From contig CM055272.1 of NCBI GenBank assembly GCA_029237695.1, positions 35,226,791 to 35,290,790 on the forward strand: 64,000 bases of DNA, in the 5' to 3' direction. This stretch comes from Conchocele bisecta (taxonomy: Eukaryota; Mollusca; Bivalvia; Lucinida; Thyasiridae). The notes under the pieces were generated by a model that was given only the letters and a program-made list of their open reading frames with translations, did not search any database and had not been told where the DNA came from. Below, piece after piece: positions 23,036-34,471 of the stretch. Position 1 is the first letter of the stretch. Every line of letters begins with the position of its first letter. The translations under genes and the position numbers were made by a program.

Positions 23036-23460
23036 TTTATATTTGACCATCGGTTAGGATTATATGACAACTAGAATACCAGGATAGTGTCTTTTGATAT
23101 CAAGTTTATCTGGGAGCCGTTTCACTAAACTTCGTACGACTAAAATGTTCTAAAGTGCAAACTAATGATAGTCTGAAATTTTCACATTAACAATGTTTTC
23201 TTGCAAACAATTATTGGATTTACATGTATTGAGCATAGGCTGCCTATGCAGCCTATGCTCAATAAATGTAAATCCATCAATTGAAATTTCCAGACGATCC
23301 TAAATGTGCACTTACGAACATTTTAGTCGTACGAAGTTTAGTGAAACGGGCCCCAGGCTCGGCTCGGAAACGATAGGCGAGCCTCGGAATTCCTACGCGT
23401 TATCTAGCCTTGTCTGACAAGCTTGTCATCAAAATACACTAACCTGGTATTCTCTTAGCT
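23036..23460. repeat. Family J repeat (J2) split by MITE A5
   Basis: The J sequence (GATATCAAGTTTATC ... GGCTCGGCTCGGAAACG) is interrupted at 23112-23355 by a complete family A MITE. The J1 copy shows the uninterrupted form. Confidence 0.7.
23112..23355. repeat. MITE family A (A5), nested in J2
   Basis: Full-length A element, with CGTTTCACTAAACTTCGTAC and the inverse ending GTGAAACGGGCCCC. Comparison of J1 and J2 shows its insertion boundaries. Confidence 0.85.
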
Positions 23461-23902
23461 GCATGTTTTCCGCTTTATATGCAACGGTTTACACTTCGCC
23501 ACTAAAATACAGAAAATAACGTGCAGGTTGTTGACGTTCATACTTCGCTATAATGTTATTGAGAGACAATTCTACAATACGACACAAAGAGTATTATTAT
23601 CAACGTACCTAATAAAGTGTGTATTATCAACAGTCTTAGGTCACTCTCCATGAAAAGAAAGTAAACAAAGAACGCTTCAAACGCACATTTGGAAAGACTA
23701 CTATGTCATAACGCTTACCTAATGCAGTTTCATGAAGTGTAATTAGAGCTATATAGGGCCTACTCTGAACTAATATTATCTGTGCATTGACTGGGTATCG
23801 GATATACAGGTCTGATGCCACAACGAGGCGGTGTTATGGCGACGGACAAAAAGAAATGGCATAGATAAAATATTCTTTGACATATTTAGGCGGTTTCCAG
23901 TC
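23461..23902. other. Intergenic, nothing recognised
   Basis: Spacer without identified repeats or exons. Confidence 0.4.
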
Positions 23903-24031
23903 TCAGTGGATTGGCTGTTCTGTGTGTTATGCCCTCGGTAGATATCAGTGGATTGGCTGTTCTGTGTGTTATGCCCTCGGTAGATATCAGTGGATTGGCT
24001 GTTCTGTGTGTTATGCCCTCGGTAGATATAA
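23903..24031. repeat. 42-bp tandem repeat, three copies
   Basis: The unit contains CAGTGGATTGGCTGTTCTGT and GTGTTATGCCCTCGGTAGAT. The copies are identical and start at about 23905, 23947 and 23989. It directly abuts MITE A6. Confidence 0.9.
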
Positions 24032-24275
24032 GGGGCCCGTTTCACAAAACTTCGTACGACTAAAGTCTTCGTAAGTGCAGATTTAGAATAGTCTGTAAAT
24101 TTCAACTGATGGATTTACATTTATTGAGCATAGGCTGCATATGCAGCCTATGCTCAATAAATGTAAATCCAATAATGGTTTGCAAAAAAACATTGTTAAT
24201 GTGACATTTACAGACTATCATAATTTTGCACTTATGAACATTTTAGTCGTAGGAAGTTTAGTGAAACGGGTCCCA
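24032..24275. repeat. MITE family A (A6)
   Basis: Full-length A element. The inner palindrome TGAGCATAGGCTGCATATGC is intact. Confidence 0.85.
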
Positions 24276-24883
24276 GTAGATTAGTATAATAGACCCCATC
24301 TAACCCGGACACCCATGAGTTTACGTATTCTAAATTATCGTGTGTTTAGTTTAGAGTTATCCATTATGTTCCTGTGTGTTCCTGTTCTCAAAGCACACAC
24401 TGATGTCTTTGATTGCTTATTTGCCTGTTTTTACAGTTGAACCTCTCTAAAGCGGACACCCTGGGAACCTCCAGATCAATTGACCAGTTATTGCAAGAAA
24501 ACTGCGTCTATAGACTAACCACATCTGAATTGCTTACGGACTACTTTTTCCAGCGCATGATTATCTACTCAATTCAGTGAAGTTAAACATTTGCGTGTCA
24601 TAACTGCCAACTAAGCAGCCCACAGGTGTGTGTTCTCCTTATCTGCAATCTTCACTCGCGAATCATTGTGCAGCATCTAGTTCAAATTAAAATGCTATTC
24701 AGTCGCTGATAGGCTGGCAAATGGCAATTACTATGAAGCGGTTTATCTAATTGCTCGTTACAACTCAATATTCGCGGAAGCTGTCTCGGGAAACACGCTG
24801 CATGTGTGTGAGAGTGTATGGAAAAGAGAACTACTTGGTCATCTTGTCCTTTGGTTACCGTGCCAACCATGTAATTTATATTT
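24276..24883. other. Intergenic with a half copy of repeat E
   Basis: A half E arm, ACAGTTGAACCTCTCTAAAG, lies at 24434, without its partner. Nothing coding was seen. Confidence 0.5.
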
Positions 24884-25190
24884 GTGGTTCTGATTGGAGA
24901 AATGGGGCATATGGTCTTAGCGACCAGAGCAGGGGGCCGTTTCAATAAACTTCGTACGACTAAAATGTTCGTAAGTGCAAATTTAGGATCTTCTGGAAAT
25001 GTCAATTGATGGATTTACATTCATTGAGCATAGGCTGCATATGCAGCCGATGCTCAATAAATGTAAATCCAATAAGCGTTTAAAAAAATATTGTTAATGT
25101 GACATTTACTGACTATCATAAGTTTGAACTTACGAACATTTTAGTCGTACGAAGCTTAGTGAAACGGCCCCCAGATCCACAGGCATTCGC
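24884..25190. repeat. Family L copy (L6) split by MITE A7
   Basis: Left L arm TGTGGTTCTGATTGGAGAAA up to GCGACCAGAGCA, then the whole A7 element (24932-25174), then ATCCACAGG. The right L arm is not recognisable. Confidence 0.55.
24932..25174. repeat. MITE family A (A7), nested in L6
   Basis: Ends CCGTTTCAATAAACTTCGTA and AAGCTTAGTGAAACGGCCCC, with the standard central palindrome. Confidence 0.85.
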
Positions 25191-26783
25191 CGTGTTTCGG
25201 CTTTCGTCGGTAATGCTATAATTGAACGGCACTGGTAATACTGAATACATTACAATGATTACTTCCCTTGAGATTACAATAATGCAATTTGCTTGTTGTT
25301 TACAGTAGGGTGTGTATATCTGTTCGGACACAAGCTCGTATTGTAACAATGATGTGTTTAAAATTGTAATTTTCTATGCTTTCTACGTGTTTCTGCAGGA
25401 TAACGATAATTCTCAAATGAACATATGAACTTGCCACTATATTATTGACGTTAGAGTCTTAAACACATTATTGCATTTGTTATGATACGAGGTCGTGTCC
25501 GACCTAGAAAGAACAGCCGTAATTCGATATTCTTTGCATAATTATGTGTTCTAACAAGGTGTGTTTCTAATTATGTGTTTCAGCAAGGTGGCAATACTTC
25601 TCAAGTAAACATGTGCACTTTCTGCCAAAATATTTACATTATTGTTCATAAAATCGTGGAATTTGTTCTGATACGAGGTCGTGTCCGACCAAAGCTACAA
25701 GCCTTGTTGTTCATATATAGTTAAACCGATGAAAGCCGACACACGCCGAATGCCTGTGTGCAGATCCACACCAGCCGGCGCTTCTACGTGGTCATATTTT
25801 CTTGTGCTTTCCATTTTCGGCCATGTACTTCCTATTTATCACTGTGACTGGCGAACTGACGCGTGTGGTCTTTGCCACCCAGTGGAGACCTAACCCGAAT
25901 TGTCTGAATGTCAGGCAGGGCGACATACAGTAGGTCGCCCTACCTTCGTGACAGCCAGACACTTCGGAGTAGTGCAGACCCAGACCAGACTGCGCTCAGT
26001 CTGATCAGGGTCTGCACTTCTCGCCATTAAATCCGCGGGCCGGTTAATGCCCATCATAATTCCAGCAAACAGTCGTTATCAGGTTACACACGTCAGCTAG
26101 AGGATTAAGAGCTATTCTTGCTTCAAATGTCATCAGCCACATTTCTTCAGTCACAGTCATATTTGTCCAATTGAGCCATTTGCTTCTGTATCTACACAGC
26201 TCTCCAAGTCATCTTGTTGTGGTACGTCCAACGCAATTACAAGTATACTTCATAGGCCAATGGGTATTATTGAATTTTCAATCAGTGTTGCTTCTGATCA
26301 GATATCCAACCATGGTGCATATTGTAGCACATTGTATTTCGTTAAAAAGTCGTCAATTAATGTTTTTTTCTAATACACTCTACATGTATAAATATCACGT
26401 AATCTGATTGTCTGAGTGTCATTCATTACATGTATATTATAGCTGATGAACGGTCGGAAATTGTTTCAATATGTAACATTGGGCACTTTACGCACGTACG
26501 ATGAATATATTCCTACGCCATATTCCTACGCCAATACTGAGTTTGAGGTCGGTCAATTTACTCTGCCGACCAAAACGTGCAAAAACTCACATTAAAGGCC
26601 TTCAGGAGCTTGCATCTCAAACGTCCTGGTCCGAAACGTCCTGCCCTGGAAACCTGGTCCGAAAGTTTCAATGTCCAAAACGTCCGACGAGCCGAATATA
26701 TGTAAAAGCATATTTCAAATATCTCACCGATAACCAAATTTCGAATGTCCTGGCAGTAATAGATCGTTCACACACACATACAT
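25191..26783. other. Intergenic, duplicated segment, no gene seen
   Basis: A diverged tandem duplication of roughly 180-190 bp is marked by TGATACGAGGTCGTGTCCGA at 25483 and 25670. A family L fragment lies at 25840-25880, and a short L-like hairpin (CAGACTGCGCTCAGTCTGAT) near 25990. No convincing exon. Confidence 0.5.
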
Positions 26784-27065
26784 AGAGAATAGTAGGTTAG
26801 TGCCGTGAATGGGAAAATATCTAGCAAGGCTCAGGAAACGGGATGGGTGAGGCTCTGCCGAGCACATCCCGTTTCCGTGCCGCGCCAGATATTTTTCCCA
26901 TTCACGGCACTAACCTACTATTCTATTTATCCCGTCAACATTACAAATAACTTTCAAATGCAAAAAATAACCCCAGCCGCATCTCGAAATTGTATTGACA
27001 GGATATCAAAGATGTTTCACGGCACCGTGTTTCACGGCACATACGCACTGTGTTGACGGGATAAA
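26784..27065. repeat. MITE family F (F4)
   Basis: It runs from AGAGAATAGTAGGTTAGTGC to TGTTGACGGGATAAA and matches F2 and F5 in module order. Confidence 0.8.
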
Positions 27066-27119
27066 GAAGGCATCATGGGTAATTTGGCATTTCACGAATT
27101 ATCGCAAATTTAGAAAGTT

Positions 27120-27935
27120 CGTAGCGTGCCATATCGCGCGACTTTAGGAGCGCAATATCGTTTCGCGGCGGAACAAGTGGCATACAAATCAAATAACCGT
27201 AACCAAATTAGTGGTGGTTTACTATTTCACGAGGTTAAACGTAGTTCCGGCACTGACCAATATGAGATCACGAGACCAAGGTGTATGATCACGTGGTACT
27301 CAGCTGTGGACTTAGACATATTTTACGGTGAATGTCCACATACGCCACCATGTGATAATGACCCTGATTGCTCGCAATCCTCTTTGATGGGAATTACCTC
27401 GTCGAAAATTGATCACTGTCAGTGATGGAAGTTCGCCGGTGCCATTACATAATGGCAGACCAGGGATCCTTTCACTAAACTTCGTACGACTAAAATGTTC
27501 GTAAGTGCAAATTTACGATCGTCTGGATATTTCAATTGATGGATTTACATTTATTGAGCATAGGCTATGCTCAATAACTGTATATCCAACAATTGTTGAA
27601 GAAAACATTATTAATGTGCAATTTACAGACTATCATAATTGTGCACTTTACGAACAGTTTAGTCGTACGAAGTTTAGTGAAACGGCCCCCTGAATTGTGT
27701 TAACCATTTACATTGCTATAGTGTTGCCTCATACAATTACGCTATTTACATTCTCTTCATGCTACTGAGTAAAATAAAGCATTTTGTATTCTATTGTGTT
27801 ATTGTATTGTACCGACTGTCAAGGTTACAACGAATGCAGATCCTTATTAGCATACCCATTCACACAGTGACATTAATTAGAATTGCTTCTACTTGCTAAC
27901 GGTATTCGGTATAATATATTAATTCAGCGTATACC
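27120..27935. repeat. Segmental duplicate, copy 1 (partner 61198-62553)
   Basis: It shares GCGTGCCATATCG, AAACGTAGTTCCGGCACTGA, GTGATGGAAGTTCGCCGGTG, an internal family A MITE at the same place and the GCTATAGTGTTGCCTCATAC flank with the 61-kb copy. The 61-kb copy additionally holds MITE H3 where this copy has only a GTGTATGATCACGTGGTACT remnant. The open frame at 27126 is shared in part by both copies, but no family was recognised. Confidence 0.75.
27463..27690. repeat. MITE family A, shortened core (A8)
   Basis: It lacks one arm of the central GCTGCATATGCAGC palindrome. The same shortened form occurs in A11, as expected from the segmental duplication. Confidence 0.85.
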
Positions 27936-27969
27936 AGGAACAGGGTCATTAACCGGGACCAGGTTTAAC

Positions 27970-28171
27970 CCTGTCAACCTTACATACCATAAAGCCAACA
28001 TGTGCAAACACTGTAGATACAGATGAGCCGGCTCGTAACGAGCCGTCTCATCAAAATCTACAGTATTTTCCAGAACTTTTCAGATACATATATATTTTTT
28101 GTAAAAATATTCACCATCTGATTAATGTCGAAAAATCAGCATGCCAGAGCAAGTCTATTCCAGTTATTAGG
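27970..28171. repeat. Dispersed repeat P (P3)
   Basis: It carries GAGCCGGCTCGTAACGAGCC and is followed at once by the large foldback. The P tail resumes on the other side of the foldback at 30704. Confidence 0.6.
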
Positions 28172-30703
28172 TTAAAGGCCGTGGCTGAAAATACTCAATA
28201 AATATCTTGGGGCATCATTATTCTTGAATTAAACAGCACTGCTGAAACATTGAGGGAACATTATCAGTATGCATGGGTTTAAATGCAGGCTGGGGGTGAT
28301 TACTATCTGACACTCCTTAGGTAAACCGTTATAATGGTAGTTAAATAGTGTGAATGGACCGCAACAGACTGGACATGCCACCCACCCGTAATCTGAATAG
28401 CCATCTGGATAGTGGCTGTACCAAGCAAGCCATTCTTGCACATGAACGTGTACTATTGCACCAATTGTATTATACCATCTATATTTAACAATGGAAGTTG
28501 GCTTGAATATATTCCATGCCAGTCAAATGAAAATATCAATTGTTTGCGGACGCCGACGCCGACAACGCCGACGGTATTCCATAAACTCTTCTGCACTTCG
28601 TGCAGGCGAGCTAAAAAACGAAAATTGTCGTCTGCTGCTGTATTATATATTGTCTTCTTTATCAGTAAAGACATGATTTGTCCACACTTTAGAATCATTA
28701 TACATCGGTGACAAGTTGTGTGTGTGGGGAGGGGGTGACTAGAGTCAGGTTGTCCGTCCGTCCGTCCGTCCCTAAACTTAACATCAGTGAAATTTGTCAT
28801 AACTTATATTTCCTTCATCGAACATTCTTAATATTTCACGCATGCATTCCTCAAAGGGTCTAGTAGCATGCTGTGACAAATCCACGACCGTCCAACCCCC
28901 GCTGATCCAAAGGTCAAGGTCACATACTTAGTCTCATCTGTTATAACCTTTCTTTCCTTCATTGAAAATTCTTAATATTTCACACATGCATTCCTCTAAA
29001 ACTTAACATCGGAGAAATCATGCTATGACAAATCCATGACCGTGTCGCCCCCGCCGCTAAGTCCAGGGTCAAGGTCATAGACCCACAGACTACAAATCTA
29101 CACATTTGGGGACACCTGGGACCACACAGGGGTATTCCGTAAACATCGCTTACTGACAAAGCTAGTTTACATTGAAAATGATTCCCAAGTGATGCTAAAG
29201 AATGTTTTTCATGAGAAAAATGAAAATTAGAAAATAAACAGAAGACAACAAATATTAATTCAGCAATGTAAGGGTTAATGCTGTTAAGTTTAAATAACTG
29301 CATACTTATTATTTCATACATGCACCACGAAATTACCAGGCAAAACTAGAGATCTGCACATTTTGCACGCAATTTTCATATTTTTGAGAACAAAAACACC
29401 CCCTTTTCATAAATGGACTAGTCTGAAAATCATGTGACAATTGGAGTGGTTGCACAATTAACATATCAAAATCCATTCCAGTTACTTAGGGGTGAAACAT
29501 AATCTCTAGCTTTGCCTGGTAATTTCATGGTGCATGTATGAAATAATAAGTATGTAGTTATATAAACTTAACAGCATGAACCCTTACATTGCTGAATTAA
29601 TATTTGTTGTCTTCTGTTTATTTTCTAATTTTAATTTTTCTCATGAAAAACATTCTTTGGGATCAATTGGGAATCATTTTCAATGTAAACTAGATTTGTC
29701 AGTAACCGATGTGTACGGAATACCCCTGTGTGGTCCACGGTGTCCCCAAATGTGTAGATTTGTAGTCTGTGGGTCTGTGACCTTGACACTGGGCTTAGCG
29801 GCGGGGGCGACACGGTCATGGATTTGTCATAGCATGATTTCTCCGATGTTAAGTTTTAGAGGAATGCATGTGTGAAATATTAAGAATTTTCAATGAAGGA
29901 AAGAAAGGTTATAACAGATGAGACTAAGTATGTGACCTTGACCTTTGGATCAGCGGGGGTTGGACGGTCGTGGATTTGTCACAGCATGCTACTAGACCCT
30001 TTGAGGAATGCATGCGTGAAATATTAAGAATGTTCGATGAAGGAAATATAAGTTATGACAAATTTCACTGATGTTAAGTTTCGGGACGGACGGACGGACG
30101 GACGGACGGACAACCTGACTCTAGTCACCCCCTCCCCACACACACAACTTGTCACCAATGTATAATGATTCTAAAGTGTGGACAAATCATGTCTTTGCTG
30201 ATAAAGAAGACAATATATAATACAGCAGCAGACGACAATTTTCGTTTTTTAGCTCGCCTGCACGAAGTGCAGAAGAGTTTATGGAATACCGCCGGCGTCG
30301 TCGGCGTCGGCTTCCGCAAACAATTGATCTGTTCATTTGATTGGTATGGAATATATTCAAGCCAACTTCCATTGTTAAATATTTGATGGTATAATACTAT
30401 TGGTGCAATAGTAAACTCCATGTGCTGACTATCAGAAGAATGGCTTGCTTGGTACAGCCACTATCCAGATGGCTATTCAGATAGCCATTACAGGTGGCAT
30501 GTCCAGTCTGTTGCGGTCCATTCACACTATTTAACTACAGTTATAACGGTTTACCTAAGGAGAGTCATATAGTAATCACACCCAGCCTGCATTTAAACCC
30601 ATGCATACTGAGAGTGTTCCCTAAATGTTTCAGCAGTACTGTTTAATTCTAGAATAATGATGCCCCAAGATATTTATTGAGTATTTTCAGCCACGGCCTT
30701 TAA
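28172..30703. mobile_element. 2.5-kb foldback element
   Basis: Two arms of about 1.18 kb (28172-29352 and 29510-30703) are inverted copies of each other, with the outer end TTAAAGGCCGTGGCTGAAAA. The 157-bp loop holds a fragment of repeat P. Mirror open frames in the two arms (for example 28980-29321 minus and 29576-29875 plus) arise from the symmetry and match nothing I know. The whole is a classical foldback (terminal inverted repeats occupying most of the element) and sits inside a P repeat. Confidence 0.8.
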
Positions 30704-30785
30704 ATGGACTAGTTTGACATTGTATTTGGTCGGAACATTAACATATCAACATCCATTCCAGTTACATAGGGGTGAAAGGGTTACC

Positions 30786-31033
30786 TATGAGACACGCCAT
30801 GTGATTTTGTAAGTTCGGACATCTGCGTAATTTCACGAAATACGTTACAATAATACAATATTTTCCTTAGCGTCAAAAGTTGACAGAGTACATGCAGAAT
30901 TATATGCCGCATGTACTCTGAAAATTCTGTCAACTTTTGACTTTATTTATGAAAAATATTGTAAATTTTGTAATCGTATTTCATGAAATTACGCAGATGT
31001 CCGAAGGCACACAATCACATGGCGTGCCTCATA
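30786..31033. repeat. Palindromic element Q
   Basis: The arms TATGAGACACGCCATGTGAT and its complement enclose CATCTGCGTAATTTCACGAA / TTCATGAAATTACGCAGATG and a second inner palindrome around GTCAAAAGTTGACAGAGTAC. About 248 bp. Confidence 0.75.
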
Positions 31034-31083
31034 ATTATGTGCAGTATGGCTGCACGGATGCTGAATCCGCACCCACTACACAA

Positions 31084-31235
31084 TATAAGGTTTGATCATG
31101 TCCAGCCGTGTGCAAACGTTTGCTGTGGCCCGAGGGAACTGTTTGAACCCCAAGGTCGCAGGCCGCGGGTTCAAATAGTTCCCGAGGACCACAGCAAACG
31201 TTTGCACACGGCTGGACATGATCAAACCTTATTGT
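31084..31235. repeat. Palindromic element R
   Basis: Long, nearly perfect arms: AAGGTTTGATCATGTCCAGC ... GCTGGACATGATCAAACCTT around TGCAAACGTTTGCTGTGG. Its loop is GC-rich (GGTCGCAGGCCGCGG). Confidence 0.8.
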
Positions 31236-31550
31236 TACATTTCCAACAAAAAACTGATGTAATTTGAGCATTTATTCAGTATTTTCAGTACTTTTATAAA
31301 TCGTCCCATTCAAGTAGATAATTTTCGGTATTCATATTCCGGGGCCGCGTCATGAACGTCATGAACGTCATGAACGTCATGAAGTAGAGACGTCATGAAG
31401 AAACTTCCGCGTAGTGACGTCATGAAGGCACTTGGTCTACGCGCGGCCCCGGAATGAGCATTGCCTAAAGCCATATTCAAACAGCTCGCTCTATATGTTG
31501 TGCACATATGTGCAAACAACGGAAACCATGTAACAATATTTAAATAGACT
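31236..31550. other. Spacer left of Polinton copy A, with a GACGTCATGA cluster
   Basis: Inverted GGGGCCGCG / CGCGGCCCC arms at 31341-31450 enclose four tandem TGAACGTCA units and two TGACGTCA or GACGTCATGA palindromes. The Polinton homology stops at about 31551. Confidence 0.6.
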
Positions 31551-32195
31551 TGTACTTTTGTTCGGCCTGAGCCGTCATCAGTCTGAACGGATCTGGACTC
31601 TTCCACAATTTCAGACTCAGTGGAACATCATGCAGTAGTAGTCTGTCCTGTTGGCACAAGTCTATGGCTAGGGGTCCAATCATCTCGGCTTCTATGCCTC
31701 CCTTCGTATAGGTCGATCTAGTATGAAGACCACCAATTGGTCCGTCAGTCGACGGATCATCCATAAAGTTCCCGCTGGTATCCTTTGAGATAGTTGCCAC
31801 ACGAGTTTCCGAGCATCCACTTCGTCCAACACATTATCCAGGTATGCTTTGTAAGGGTAATTGCACCCCGTTTCGCTGACGGGATGTTGTTGTACGTTGA
31901 AATCGACTTGAGAAAATATAGTATGTAGAGGCGAGTTACTTAATCCCACTTCGTCATCGTCGGTTATAGCCAAGCCGTCGTTCTTGACAATTTTTAGTTT
32001 TATATACAATATACTGTTCTTCAAGTCCACGTACTGTGTGGAAGTACCCGGAATGGAAAACTCTATAGCGGAGCCTTCCGTGAGCTGATTGATTGGCCGA
32101 TGAGTTATCCATTCTTTATATCGTATTCCCGTTTCGGTAAGAGGCATTTGGAACAAAGCCAATTCGTCGTCGTGAATTTCATTTATTGAGGCCAT
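31551..32195 (-). pseudogene. Polinton major capsid protein (hexon-like), truncated and frameshifted
   Basis: The frame starts MASINEIHDDELALFQMPLT and contains EFSIPGTSTQYVDLKN, the hallmark N-terminal region of Polinton double-jelly-roll capsid proteins, which build the icosahedral shell. The frame shifts near 31795-31805, where copy B has one more T, and Polinton homology ends at 31551. Only about half the 421-codon gene of copy B is present. The start overlaps the end of the core-protein gene by 13 bases. It cannot encode a working capsomer as it stands. Confidence 0.88.
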
Positions 32196-32614
32196 AATTT
32201 GTTTTTGGTGATCTTCTTAGAAGATTTCTTCTTCTTAGATACAGTAAGTATCTTCTTCTTATAAGCTTGTGAGGTCTTTTTCTTAGATGATTGTTCGATC
32301 TTCTTCTTAGAAGGTTTCTTCTTCTTCTTACAGGATTGTGTGAGCTTCTTCTTCTTATTAACTGTCCGTCTTTTGGGAGCGTACCTTTTCTTCCCGAAGG
32401 TGTTCATGGCACCTTCTTGATGCTTCAGATCCGATTTCGCCAGTTCCACGGCGTGTGCCGTAGGTGTAACGAATGTGATCGACGGTTCCGCCGGTTTGTT
32501 ACCTCCCGTTTGAACGGAACGAACGAAGTAGTGTCCGTATTTATCGGGTCTCATTGACCCTTTCGACATGTTAGCAAAATGCCTCTGCCACACGTCGACA
32601 TCGTGGGTGGTCAT
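32183..32614 (-). CDS. Lysine-rich Polinton virion core-like protein
   Basis: 143 residues. The first 90 (MTTHDVDVWQRHFANMSKGS onward) are ordinary, and the last 50 are runs of KKK separated by S, P or T. Small very basic proteins in this position resemble adenovirus core proteins that condense DNA, and that role is inferred. The frame is intact in both copies (142 residues at 37943-38371, one lysine fewer). Its end overlaps the capsid gene start. Confidence 0.7.
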   Translation of the reverse strand: MTTHDVDVWQRHFANMSKGSMRPDKYGHYFVRSVQTGGNKPAEPSITFVTPTAHAVELAKSDLKHQEGAMNTFGKKRYAPKRRTVNKKKKLTQSCKKKKKPSKKKIEQSSKKKTSQAYKKKILTVSKKKKSSKKITKNKLWPQ

Positions 32615-32620
32615 GTTTTC

Positions 32621-32986
32621 CTAAGATGAAGAGACTAAATGTTTCAGATTGTCTCCTCTTATAAAGATTCGAACTCGTTGAAATGAGTCGGTTTTAACCG
32701 TTACGTACTGATACGCTAATGACGTTCTGTTTTCTCGAGTTGTATTGAATATGGTTCGTAGAATGGGATAAAACGTATCGCACACGTACGAGTCTTCGAT
32801 CAAGTCGCAGCACACGTGTATAGTGGTCGTCTCTATGTCGTTGGGAAATATTAATTCAGCCAAACCGCATTCCCAGATGCCGTCTAAATATAATGGTCTA
32901 GGTATTTCCACCGTAAAATCATATGCCGTATTTCCGGGATGACTCGCTTTCGAATCCTCACTGGATAAGAGCAGATAGTAACTCAT
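32621..32986 (-). pseudogene. Polinton penton-like minor capsid protein, C-terminus altered
   Basis: It begins MSYYLLLSSEDSKASHPGNT and includes DFTVEIPRPLYLDG and CGLAELIFPND, the recognisable N-terminal half of Polinton single-jelly-roll minor capsid (penton) proteins. Against copy B (37545-37946) a net 26-bp deletion near 32633 shifts the frame, replacing the last 17 residues by VSSS. The lost part contains the conserved CTLH strand at the C-terminus. Probably non-functional. Confidence 0.82.
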
Positions 32987-32994
32987 GATCCTTC

Positions 32995-33333
32995 TTATAA
33001 ATGTTCATCGATCAACCGTTTGAGTGTACGCCACTGTCGACGGTCCAACGATATACCGATGATGGTAGCGGTGCCGTTTAAGAATTTTCTGATATCTACT
33101 ATAGCGTCACCGCACGATGTAGCGTATATATTCCCTCCTAGACTATACTGATTGGCGAACCCCCACGAAGTCAGATTTAAGGTCCGCACTTCTGAACTTT
33201 CTTGGGAAATGGTTATACCTAATATCACTAACAGCGGTGACAGAATCGTCACTAACATCAAAGATATGCCTAGTAATTTGACGATCGCTAAGTGGTATTT
33301 CGTGACCGAAGACGTTTCTATGAAAGTTTCCAT
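32995..33333 (-). CDS. Polinton small membrane protein
   Basis: 112 residues with one strong hydrophobic segment, LLGISLMLVTILSPLLVILG (about residues 19-38), then a predicted exposed domain with two cysteines. The function is unknown. Copy B has the same protein with an 18-residue in-frame deletion. The gene lies 8 bp upstream of the penton-like gene and 34 bp downstream of the integrase. Confidence 0.6.
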   Translation of the reverse strand: METFIETSSVTKYHLAIVKLLGISLMLVTILSPLLVILGITISQESSEVRTLNLTSWGFANQYSLGGNIYATSCGDAIVDIRKFLNGTATIIGISLDRRQWRTLKRLIDEHL

Positions 33334-33367
33334 CTTCTTATACCAATTAATGGTGTAGGCAACGTTC

Positions 33368-34471
33368 TTATGAGTAATCTTTCACATCAATCTCAGGAAT
33401 CCATGAGTCGTATTTTTTGGGCCAATGAAGCCACCTAACGAGTACTTCCTTCAGATTGCCTCGCTTTCGTCTTCTAAGGATCTTGTCAATACGGAACGTT
33501 GTGTTCTCGTCTACACGTATCGACTGCAGTTCCTGTTCGTAAAACGTTCCCGATATCGCCTCTCCTTCCCAGTCATCCAATTTATATACGGGTATATTCT
33601 GTCGTAAATACCCGCTCTTGACTTTGAACAGTTCGCCGGTCCATTTTTGGGAATATTCTCCATCGAATACTCCTCTGACGTGAGATATTCGCACGATATC
33701 TCCGATATTATACTTCATTTTATGAATGGGTTTAGCTTCGGTAGGTCGACGTATCAGATACTGACGTAAACGTGACTCACTTTCGTTATTTTTCGTCACT
33801 GAAGACGGCGTTGTACTGAGTGAGCGGTGATTAGTATTGTTGCAGCTGGTCACTATATCTGTTAGAGCATCTACGTATCTATACGAATTGTTCTTCAGAA
33901 TGTATCTGTATATTTTGTGTTTGATAGTTTTAATAACCCTTTCCGCGTAGTTGGCTTTGGTTTCGTTTTGGGTGACGACGAAATGATCAATATCCGTATC
34001 CTTCAAGTACTTTTTCACGTCTCTGTTCGTAAATTCGGATCCTTTGTCCGTCCCGATGGACCCTGGTTGTCTCCCATTTAGGAACGTCTCTGTCATGGCT
34101 TTGGACACTTCCTTTCCCGTTTTATTCTTCAGAGAATGACACCACAGATAACGAGAAAAGATGTAAATCATCACGAGAACGTACTTGACGCCATCGTTAT
34201 ATTTAGAAATATTGCTCATGTCCATCAGATCCACATCCCATCGACTGTCTATACCATCGACGATCACTCGGGAACGTTCGAATTTTCTTCTGGCGTATCT
34301 GGTAAACGAATAAGCCTCTTGATCTTGTAACCATTGACGTACGTCTCGTTTCGTTATTTTAAATTTTCCCTCCAATTTCACTATCTTGCAGAGTTTATCC
34401 GGACCCGAAAAACTTCCAGGGTATTTGGGATCGAAATATATAGACGACAGGTAATCTTTCCAGTCAGACAT
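33368..34471 (-). CDS. Polinton retrovirus-type integrase with chromodomain
   Basis: 367 residues, apparently intact. It would insert element DNA into chromosomes. The RNase-H-like catalytic core spans about residues 70-230, with the acidic triad at D81 (in WDVDLMDM), D142 (in TDKGSEF) and E177 (in NYAERVIKTIK), spaced D-34-E. An SH3-like region follows (KYNIGDIVRIS), and a C-terminal chromodomain covers residues 325-367 (FRIDKILRRRKRGN, then tryptophans at 347, 350 and 357), which may steer integration to marked chromatin. A canonical HHCC finger is not obvious. The start overlaps the stop of the 75-residue gene by one base. Copy B lacks the first 29 codons. Confidence 0.93.
   Translation of the reverse strand: MSDWKDYLSSIYFDPKYPGSFSGPDKLCKIVKLEGKFKITKRDVRQWLQDQEAYSFTRYARRKFERSRVIVDGIDSRWDVDLMDMSNISKYNDGVKYVLVMIYIFSRYLWCHSLKNKTGKEVSKAMTETFLNGRQPGSIGTDKGSEFTNRDVKKYLKDTDIDHFVVTQNETKANYAERVIKTIKHKIYRYILKNNSYRYVDALTDIVTSCNNTNHRSLSTTPSSVTKNNESESRLRQYLIRRPTEAKPIHKMKYNIGDIVRISHVRGVFDGEYSQKWTGELFKVKSGYLRQNIPVYKLDDWEGEAISGTFYEQELQSIRVDENTTFRIDKILRRRKRGNLKEVLVRWLHWPKKYDSWIPEIDVKDYS

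Noticed and set aside
28980..29875. Mirror open frames (113 and 99 codons) in the foldback arms
   Set aside because: They are the same sequence in two inverted arms, with no known domain or start context.
33152..33607. Plus-strand frames opposite the Polinton integrase and membrane protein
   Set aside because: Shadow frames of the minus-strand genes. They recur inverted in copy B for the same reason.
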